This document shows positions 36,685 through 43,987 of a stretch of 43,987 nt of DNA, one piece after another (position 1 is the stretch's first letter; the number at the start of each line of letters is the position of its first letter). The notes below the pieces were generated by a model that made no database searches, was not told the DNA's origin, and saw only the letters and a program-made list of their open reading frames with translations. The translations under genes and the position numbers were made by a program. This stretch comes from Mesostigma viride (lineage: Eukaryota; Streptophyta; Mesostigmatophyceae; Mesostigmatales; Mesostigmataceae), in contig RPFO01002008.1 in NCBI GenBank assembly GCA_009746045.1, forward strand, positions 2,501 through 46,487. Reading direction: 5' to 3'.

Positions 36685-37883
36685 TTACGAGCGAAAGTAC
36701 AGCCACCATGGAAAATCCCGTTGACATCGCGCAAAAACAGGCCAAGAGAAAGCGGCAAGTGGCCGAAGCGGCCCGCCGGTGGAGGTTGAAAAAGAGGGGG
36801 AAGAAGAGGGGGACGACTCAATGCATACGTAGTCAGGCGATGGAGGGTGGCAACGCCGCTCCCCCTGGACGATGGTGCTGTTCCACACCGCGCTCCTCGC
36901 CTTCAGTTGAGCCGGCGTGTAGTCCTCGTCGAGGCTGAAGTCGCCGGGCTGGAGCAGACGACGTGCTCCCAGCACGAGGCGTTTGTCGTGCATGGAGGCC
37001 ATGGTGACGACGACCAGGCCCGGAGGGCCTGGCAGCCGAATGGCTCGTTCAATGACAACACGGTTCTGGAGCTGCATCTTCCCAGAAACGCTGGGCCGCG
37101 CAGCTCCTCGGCAAGTGAGTGTGCTGTCTCATGTGCTGCCGCGCCTGTCTGGAAGCCTTTGATTACCATATTGCGCTGGCGTTGCTGCACTGCATTCTGG
37201 GTGACCGCAGCGGTAGCTGCAGACTTGGCCGCCTGTTGAACGATGGTGGTCAACTGCTTGCCGGTGACGTCGGCAAACGTGGTAGTTTTGGCGGGGGCTG
37301 CCATGGCTTTCTTCAGCTCCAGCAATTGTGCCGTCGCAGCTGCAGACGCCTCCGTCAGGACCTTAATGTCGCCCTGCACGGTCGTAAAAGACTGTGCGAC
37401 GTCCTGCAGCTGCACGTTAACATCGGTCGCGGGGGCTGGCCTGGCGATGGTCGTCGCCGGCAGCTCGACAAGTTCAGGGCAGCACGAAATAAGACAGGCA
37501 AGCCGACGCTGGCGCTCATCCCAATGAGGCCATTCATCCGAAGCAGCCTCCATAACCTGGCCGCTCTTAGGGTGGCGAATCGGGGCGTCGTTGTCGTTGC
37601 GGAGCTTCAGCACGCTTGTCACAGCGGCGTCATTGTAGGCGAGGAAGGTATCGATGTCTGCCAGGCTCAAACGCTGGCCTGGCATGTAGAATGAGGAAGA
37701 AATGGCGTCCGGCAAGGAGGTTTCAGCAGCTATCGGAGTTGCTTCCGAAGTTGCTTCCGAAGTCTTGGATCGCTTGTTAGCGGCGTTCTTGGCGACGACA
37801 ATGTCGTGGGCGATTTTGTTTGCAGCAATCTGGGCATCAATAGAATCGGCGGCAAGAGCTGAAGACGATGCGGGGACCTCCAT
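36685..37883 (-). pseudogene. LINE ORF1 pseudogene, frameshifted
   Basis: The start ATG is at 37883-37881. The first frame encodes a helical N-terminal half (VQLQDVAQSFTTVQGDIKVL) and the start of the RRM-like domain (RQRNMVIKGFQTGAA, SLAEELRG). Around 37080-37100 the reading must change frame to continue as NRVVIERAIRLPGPPGLVVV, then GDFSLDEDYTPAQLKARSAVW. This lines up with RGCHRLPHA..PPPVLLTF and LDDDLTPAQQQQRRDLW of the intact ORF1 at 14.9 kb, so one indel separates the halves. It belongs to the same broad L1-type class but is a different family. No ORF2 is found nearby. The second frame ends at 36685. Confidence 0.7.
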
Positions 37884-38102
37884 AGCTACGTTTAATAGCA
37901 CCTAGACGAGGGCAGGGGGCGCAGGCACACTGATCACGTGCGTGGTGCCGCCATAATGTGCAGAAAAATAGCGAGATCTGCTGGGCAGGCCGCTGGCGAT
38001 AACTTAAGAAACCCTGGGCGATGGCTGCCAAAAATTAGATCGGCGTGTTCGTCATCAAAAGGCGAGTCTATTGCAATTTACCCGACCAAATTTCATCATG
38101 GA
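37884..38102. other. Between LINE ORF1 pseudogene and the GGGA array
   Basis: This is presumably the 5' UTR of the LINE copy on the minus strand; nothing else is seen. Confidence 0.35.
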
Positions 38103-39247
38103 TGGAGGGAGGGAGGGAGGGAGGGAGGGAGGGAGGGAGGGAGGGAGGGAGGGAGGGAGGGAGGGAGGGAGGGAGGGAGGGAGGGAGGGAGGGGGAGGGA
38201 GGGAGGGAGGGAGGGAGGGAGGGAGGGAGGGAGGGAGGGAGGGAGGGAGGGAGGGAGGGAGGGAGGGAGGGAGGGAGGGAGGGAGGGAGGGAGGGAGGGA
38301 GGGAGGGAGGAGGGAGGAGGGAGGGAGGGAGGGAGGGAGGGAGGGAGGGAGGGAGGGAGGGAGGGAGGGAGGGAGGGAGGAGGGAGGGAGGGAGGGAGGG
38401 AGGAGGGAGGGAGGGAGGGAGGGAGGGAGGGAGGGAGGGAGGGAGGGAGGGAGGGAGGGAGGGAGGGAGGGAGGAGGGAGGAGGGAGGGAGGGAGGGAGG
38501 GAGGGAGGGAGGGAGGGAGGAGGGAGGGAGGGAGGGAGGGAGGGAGGGAGGAGGGAGGGAGGGAGGGAGGGAGGGAGGAGGGAGGGAGGGAGGAGGAGGG
38601 AGGGAGGGAGGGAGGGAGGGAGGGAGGGAGGGAGGGAGGGAGGGAGGGAGGAGGGAGGGAGGGAGGGAGGGAGGGAGGAGGAGGGAGGGAGGGAGGGAGG
38701 GAGGGAGGGAGGGAGGGAGGGAGGGAGGGAGGGAGGAGGGAGGGAGGGAGGAGGGAGGGAGGGAGGGAGGGAGGGAGGAGGGAGGGAGGAGGGAGGGAGG
38801 GAGGGAGGGAGGGAGGGAGGGAGGGAGGGAGGGAGGGAGGGAGGGAGGAGGGAGGGAGGGAGGAGGGAGGGAGGGAGGGAGGGAGGGAGGGAGGGAGGGA
38901 GGGAGGGAGGGAGGGAGGGAGGGAGGGAGGGAGGGAGGGAGGGAGGAGGGAGGGAGGGAGGGAGGGAGGGAGGGAGGGAGGGAGGGAGGGAGGGAGGGAG
39001 GGAGGGAGGAGGGAGGGAGGGAGGGAGGGAGGGAGGGAGGAGGGAGGAGGGAGGGAGGAGGGAGGGAGGGAGGGAGGGAGGGAGGGAGGGAGGGAGGGAG
39101 GAGGGAGGGAGGGAGGGAGGGAGGGAGGGAGGGAGGGAGGGAGGGAGGGAGGGATGGATGGATGGATGGATGGATGGATGGATGGATGGATGGATGGATG
39201 GATGGATGGATGGATGGATGGATGGATGGATGGATGGATGGATGGAT
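38103..39247. repeat. Giant (GGGA)n array followed by (GGAT)n
   Basis: 38103-39153 is GGGA repeated, broken by scattered GGA triplets that shift the phase. 39154-39247 is a clean GGAT array of about 23 units. One strand is all purine over more than 1 kb, with runs of three G every four bases, so it can form G-quadruplexes and triplexes. Gly/Arg/Glu open frames across it are artefacts. It may well be longer or shorter in the living genome than assembled here. Confidence 0.97.
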
Positions 39248-40198
39248 GTTCTTAATTAATTAATAATTAATTAATGGTCAAATTAAAGGCAATCATGGTA
39301 CATGAAGCGAGACAAATCATGCCTGGACGCATGGCGATGTAAGAGCCCCCCCTCCCCCACGCCAGGAGGAAGGGGTGCGTGACTGAGTAGAGTAGTTAGG
39401 ATTTTGTAGAGAGACAACTTTGTATATTATCAAGGAGACAACTTTGTATATAAGATTAGAGTGAGATCAGCTAGTCTTCGCGGCTTAGTTCTAATGCACC
39501 CACCCCCATCAGTCCATGGAATACGTGCTCCTGCTCCAGATCCTTAATTAAGGCCAAAATGAGTCCCTTCCAAACAACGTTTGCACTTAGATAGTTAGAC
39601 GAATTATGCCCGACGAAGCTGGAACTTAACAGCCACAATGAATTACGGTTGTTCAGACCTTGTACAACGCCTCAGGGCATTTGGAGCCCTGAATGGTAAC
39701 AAATGCTAACAAGGTAGTGTTGCTATCAATAATGATTTTAAAAATTAATATGATGTCATTAATTAATTAATTAGTTATCAACATCACTCCGTTGGGAGTA
39801 AATGTAGCACATATCCCTGAGAAGGGGCATATGGCTTTTAATACATTCTAGGCTACTTCATGCAAGGGTGGGAATGTAAGCTACCACTGCTCTAGGTGCA
39901 CCAGGGCACCTGCACCACCATGTCATATTACAACCAAAACTGGTCGTCATCATGCAAGCATCTGAAGCATGGTCGCAAAACTTCGTGTGCAAAATCTCAT
40001 GTCATAAGGAGCCCAACATTATGACAATTGCCAGGCTTTGTAAAGATTTTTTATTTAACGATGACTACAGCACAAACAGTGAGCGAAACCCTGGTGCATG
40101 TGAATGCCTGAGTGGCGACTGTTCCTAACAGAATGCAAGATGTAAGGTAGACATTGCGAGTATGCCACAAATGTGTGATGTGCAGTGCACATGCATGT
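39248..40198. repeat. Diverged dispersed repeat, copy 1 (about 39540-40125)
   Basis: Blocks shared with 43480-43987 in the same order include TTGTACAA near a CATTTGGAGCCCT block, ACAAATGCTA, and TGGTGCATGTGAATGCCTGAGTG. The copies are heavily diverged with indels. 39248-39275 is TTAATTAAT-rich, and GAGACAACTTTGTATA occurs twice at 39410-39440. No gene is present. Confidence 0.6.
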
Positions 40199-40255
40199 GA
40201 GCTACCATGGTCCGGATTCTCCCGATTTCTGGCCTGCGCTGGTTGTCTCCTTGAT
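40199..40255 (-). repeat. 57-bp dispersed repeat, copy 2
   Basis: Matches 20704-20760 over its full length; see that entry. Here too the minus strand encodes IKETTSAGQKSGESGPW and a stop, with unrelated flanks. Confidence 0.9.
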
Positions 40256-41417
40256 GTATACCCCATGACACCATACTTCTAAACTACTTAAGAACCTTGG
40301 CACATTGCAAAATGGGAAAGAAAGCTGAACAATACATGCAACATCACTCACTAACACAGCCATGTGATTGCTACCAACACGTACCATGTACATCCTGTGT
40401 GAAATTATTGGCAACGACACGCCAAGCAAACGCCAAGGTACAGTATAACTGCGACAGGCTGGCACATGTCACCTGGCATCCACGTATGCTCACCCCAAGG
40501 CATTGGCATATCCCCATGTCTATATCCGTTGCCCTTTGTGCGTACCGAGTCACCCATGCAGTCACCCACCCATGCATCCACCTGGCCCACCCACACAAGT
40601 ACTCATACACTTGCGCACCTGAGTACCCAGCCACCCACTGGTCCACCCACCCGGTGACCCAGCCAGCCAGCCACGCACCTACTAAACCAACCTATCTAAC
40701 CACTCGTGCACCCAGGCACCCAGCCACATACCCACCCACTGGGACATCCACCCACCCAGCTAGCCACATATGCAATCTACCCACCTAGGCAATAAGGAGG
40801 CATTCACCCATCCTTTTATCCAGGCACCCATTACTAAAACCACGCAGCCACCTAACCACCCAGCCAGCTGGCCCCATGTGTGCCCACCAGGCCGCCCACC
40901 CCTGACCCACCCACGCCCCTTCCCACTCGACCACTCTTTCCCCCCATACCCTTATACCCACCGACCTGCACCCACTCACCCTCACACATCCACATCCTCT
41001 CAGCCAGTCACCCACCCATCTCACCCCTAACATGCACAGCCCTCCACCCGCGATAGGTGAGTCGATCCCAACTACAAAACCACCCACCCACCCATATCCG
41101 TGCACCCACCCACCCATTACCTTCCCCATCGCTCACCCCACCCACTTCTAATCACAGCTACACATCCACCCGCCACAAACCAACGGTGCAAATCCTCCAG
41201 CCCATGCAACAGTTTCACTCAGGCATCCAACAATGCACCCACCTAGGAGTTCCCAAACCCCGTCGATCCCCCAGCCACCTGGCGATTCACTTATAAGCAA
41301 CCACCCTTGCACCCATCCACCCACCATAACCACCCACCCACCCGCCCTCCCTCCCTCCCTCCCTCCCTCCCTCCCTCCCTCCCTCCCTCCCTCCCTCCCG
41401 CCACCCCACCCACCCAC
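40256..41417. repeat. CCCA-rich low-complexity tract with a (CCCT)n core
   Basis: 40540-41340 is rich in irregular CACCCACCCA/CCAGCCA motifs, an old degenerate tetranucleotide tract. 41341-41397 is a clean (CCCT)n run. No open frame has content. On the minus strand the tract is GGGA/GGGT, as in the 38-kb array. It would be intronic if the exon at 41418-41585 is real. Confidence 0.7.
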
Positions 41418-41585
41418 CCTCTCCAACTGCATGTGGACTGCCTCTCCCAGCGACTCGGCCAGCCGTTTGAGTGTGTTTGGGACCATATGCTGATGCCCAT
41501 GGATATTACGCGCGCCATCAACCAGGCAACACCAGTGACACTTGAGCTCCTTGTTATCCTTCTCATCGGATGTACTGACGACACC
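41418..41585 (-). CDS. Exon-like segment of an unrecognised gene
   Basis: 56 codons lie between acceptor TTGTGCAG (AG at 41587-41586) and donor GAGAGG|GTGGGT (GT at 41417-41416). The protein is compositionally normal (DEKDNKELKCHWCCLVDGAR and then PNTLKRLAESLGEAVHMQLE), unlike its repeat-rich surroundings. CxxCC could bind a metal. I do not recognise the family. It is grouped with the two upstream segments only by strand and proximity. Confidence 0.45.
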
Positions 41586-41769
41586 CTGCACAATTACAGC
41601 TCACAAGGCAACTAACATGCTGGAGGAACGCATCCGCCGCAGTGGACGTCAGTAACGGATGTTGCAATGTTGCTGGAGGGAGGTCAATCGACCGCACCCG
41701 TACATACAAGGGGCAATTATTGATGCGTCATACCCAAAACAGGAAGAAAATGTGGCACAACTAACCTTG

Positions 41770-42200
41770 CCATCAACATGGATGGACGGAGTTGGAGACC
41801 AACTGCAGCGCGGCATTCGCAAGGGCACAGGCTGTGTTGTTCAGCAGGTCCACCGCTGGACTGCCCGATGCCGAGTCCAGGTTCTTCCTTACACAAACTC
41901 TCCACAAGCGTGATTGTCGTCCTTGGCTGCCAACTGCGGAAAGGAGGCCAGTGCTCGCTTCAGCAGGAACTCGGCAATTGCAATCACGGTGGGCCCTGGC
42001 ACGATTTGCAGGCCTACACATGCTTGCCCCGCATGTGCCTCCCCCACGTGTGCATCCACCGCAGTTGACGTGCTCGCTCGCAGCTCCCACTACCGCTGGC
42101 TTCGTTGCCATGTTCCTCCACCCGTTGCCTCTTGCATCTTAGCTGTTCCTCGCGCTTCTCCGCAGCCTCTCTTTCCCTCTCTTCCTCTCTCTTTTCTGCT
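41770..42200 (-). pseudogene. Broken coding segments of an unrecognised gene
   Basis: Three protein-like stretches lie in different frames on the minus strand. They are a charged coil (EKREEEREREAAEKREEQLR, about 42,195-42,050), a helical stretch (GPTVIAIAEFLLKRALASF then AAKDDNHACGEFV, about 41,990-41,895), and RKNLDSASGSPAVDLL then NTACALANAALQLVSNSV (about 41,890-41,785). The last two would read through if one base were added near 41,895, so either a frameshift or a tiny intron separates them. No domain is recognised. Confidence 0.4.
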
Positions 42201-42461
42201 GCCGCTCATGCCTTGCTCCAGATATAGATGTGGCTGCTTAGGCGTTCAATCTGCATCACAGAATTGGACGATATGCACGTCAAAGGAAAGCCAACCAAGC
42301 AGCAACATTACCAACAATGTAGCGGGAGGGTCAGTGCAGAGGCCAGCAACATAACTGCCTTAGTCTTGTACTCCTACCATACACATTAGGGAAGACTGCT
42401 GGCATGGCAGCCTGCATCACAGCAATGAATTGCCGCCAACTAAAATAAGAGAGTGACTCAC

Positions 42462-42674
42462 CGCTACTCTTCCCTGAAGCCGACTGGTCACACCTCCATT
42501 GTGGCGTTGTTTTACCACTTTAAGGCTCTTCCACAGCGTGCGATTTTGTTGATGCCATTTTCTCAATTCCTGTAGCATATATTTTGCCCCCGCCGCACGC
42601 TTCCATGGGTTGCCATGTACATCATACTTTGCTGATGCTGCAGAGAAGTCAAGCGGTTCTTTGCATTCCCTCAC
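42462..42674 (-). CDS. Exon-like segment of the same unrecognised gene
   Basis: 71 codons lie between acceptor AATACAG (AG at 42676-42675) and donor GTAGCG|GTGAGT (GT at 42461-42460). The sequence includes FSAASAKYDVHGNPWKRAAG and LRKWHQQNRTLWKSLKVVKQ, basic and probably helical. Upstream exons or a start codon were not found, as the sequence beyond is repetitive. Confidence 0.45.
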
Positions 42675-42736
42675 CTGTATTCAACGGCAACGCCAAAACG
42701 GAATGCCAACGAATGCGGAGCGGGGGAACAAGGCAT

Positions 42737-42957
42737 AAATCAACGCATGGTGAACCGGCAGATGCTGAGGCAGACACGACAATGCACTGGGTGCATGGCA
42801 ACCATGTGAACACTGATGGTAGCACTCACATGCCTAACAAGCATTTTCTTTGTTTCCCCTGGGTTAGAGTGTAAGGCCTATGCCAACCAAGGTAAACAAC
42901 AAAACAACACATCCTAAACTGCCCTAACTGACATGGGCAACAAACATGGCCAATGGA
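42737..42957 (+). repeat. 221-bp duplicated segment, copy 1
   Basis: This is about 95 percent identical to 43090-43310, same length, same orientation, 353 bp apart. Changes fall at all codon positions of the shared open frame, so the frame is not evidence for a gene. Confidence 0.92.
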
Positions 42958-43089
42958 GGACAAGGAACCAAGTAGGATCATCCAACAGGATCATGGTATT
43001 ATGGCAGCTTGCATGCAGTAAATTACATCAAGCATGGTTGGCTCAGCACATTGAAGTATTGTCACATCATTAGAACAAGGGAAAGTCAG

Positions 43090-43310
43090 AAATCAACGCA
43101 TGGTGAACCAGCAGATGATGAGGCAGACACGACAATGCACTTGGTGCATGGCAACTATGTGAACACTGATGGTAGCATTCACATGCCTAACAAGCATTTT
43201 CTCTGTTTCCCCTGGGTTAGACTGTAAGGCCTATGCCAACCCAGCTAAACAACAAAACAACACATCCTAAACTGCGCTAACTGACATGGGCAACAAACAT
43301 GGCCAATGGA
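43090..43310 (+). repeat. 221-bp duplicated segment, copy 2
   Basis: Second copy of 42737-42957. The 132 bp between copies is not repeated. Confidence 0.92.
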
Positions 43311-43987
43311 CACAACACCTTGAAATGGCCTTTTTTTTACATAAATTATGGCCCATGGCAAGTTTATTGTCCGATTGACCTAGGATTGGATCCCACCAGT
43401 CCCCGGGATGTGTCTGGCTAGTGGTGGAGTAGTTGAGTCAAAATGTTAAGTTTACATGGTACTCCCTGCTTAAGTTAACTCCAGATCCAAGGCCAAAACT
43501 GGCCACCTAAACCACTTGCACTTGCATAGAAACAATAGTTGATCTCAGATTATGCTGTAACTTTGCAGTGGTGATGAATAATAGTTGTTCTGACCTTGTA
43601 CAAAGTTCTACGCCATTTGGAGCCCTAGTTGGTGACAAATGCTAGCAAAATTTTGCTAGCATTTGTCATTAATGGCCATTTAAAATCAATATTTAACCCA
43701 AATAATGTCAGAATGCCACCAAAACTTATTGCCATCATGCCAGCACCTGAAGCAAGGTCTCAACAAGTCATGAGCAGAAATTCAGATCATGCAGAGCCCA
43801 AAATGGTGACATTTGCCAGCAATTGTCACCATTTTTTGCTTTTTTACCCACAATTTTAACAACATTACCCACCAAAACATTCTCCAAGCTGGGGCGCATC
43901 ATTTAAATCTTTGCAGGCAACTCAAGAATGACTAGTACAAACAGTGTGCAAAACCTTGGTGCATGTGAATGCCTGAGTGTGACCGTT
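43311..43987. repeat. Diverged dispersed repeat, copy 2
   Basis: Related to about 39540-40125 (see there); it runs off the right edge. It contains its own perfect palindrome AATGCTAGCAAAATTTTGCT continuing to AGCATT near 43637-43662, and a near copy ACAAATGCTAGCAAAATTTT/GACATTTGCCAGCAATTGTC. No gene is supported. Confidence 0.6.

Noticed and set aside
36708-36938. Small plus-strand frame with a basic KKRGKKRG-like stretch
   Set aside because: It is antisense to the end of the LINE ORF1 pseudogene and has no homology that I recognise.
38045-39263. Three overlapping 390-440-codon Gly/Arg/Glu frames
   Set aside because: They are pure products of the GGGA/GGAT microsatellite.
39248-39290. Telomere or organelle origin for AT-rich TTAATTAAT tracts
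   Set aside because: No TTTAGGG-type repeats and no organelle genes; the tracts are short and sit next to microsatellites or a LINE tail.
42737-43227. Conserved open frame in the 221-bp duplicates as a small gene
   Set aside because: Most differences between the copies change the amino acid, with no sign of selection for protein.

Overview
The window is nuclear DNA of a eukaryote. Coding segments are broken by GT-AG introns with polypyrimidine-CAG acceptors, there are no operons, and long tandem arrays, LTR retrotransposons and LINEs fill most of the space. The mix (a GC-rich ZNFX1-type helicase gene, Ty1/copia-class pol, L1-type ORF1 proteins, a LINE with a restriction-like endonuclease) suggests a green alga or another member of the green lineage. 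That placement is inference; no rRNA, tRNA or organelle gene is present to fix it.

Layout. (1) 1-10.84 kb, minus strand: most of one large gene for a ZNFX1-like superfamily 1 RNA helicase. Five exons can be joined with matching splice phases: 10841-9058, 8757-8178, 5866-5393, 3984-2120 and 567-306. The gene runs off the left edge. Three consecutive introns each hold a different minisatellite (51 bp x 30, 35 bp x 25, 28 bp x about 36). (2) 10.84-17.6 kb: gene-poor DNA with a 120-bp inverted repeat pair (12.1 and 17.4 kb), a GTGTGTGC array and a LINE copy with an intact ORF1 and a 3' tail but no ORF2. (3) 17.70-21.16 kb: an element with 17-bp terminal inverted repeats and many ATTTAAAT subterminal sites, carrying a 5'-truncated LINE reverse transcriptase with a C-terminal endonuclease domain. 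(4) 21.24-25.2 kb: a 3'-truncated LTR retrotransposon (5' LTR, Gag, in-frame UGA, integrase). (5) 25.2-28.3 kb: GGTTAC-rich inverted-repeat DNA and a higher-order satellite. (6) 28.29-35.24 kb: a full LTR retrotransposon of a related family, with apparently identical 628-bp LTRs and a 5-bp target duplication. Its pol is intact but its gag is lost. (7) 35.7-36.5 kb: two satellites, one with a balanced nested palindrome. (8) 36.7-37.9 kb, minus: a frameshifted LINE ORF1. (9) 38.1-39.25 kb: a giant GGGA/GGAT array. (10) 39.3-44 kb: repeat-rich DNA with exon-like pieces of an unrecognised minus-strand gene.

The two LTR elements explain each other. The left one keeps Gag and the start of pol. The right one keeps integrase through RNase H. 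Together they imply an order GAG-INT-PR-RT-RH, with the retropepsin-like segment after integrase rather than before it as in standard Ty1/copia. This is the strongest candidate for something undescribed here. The next is the helicase gene, whose introns have been colonised by three unrelated arrays, two of them lying beside degraded copies of the neighbouring exon-intron junction.
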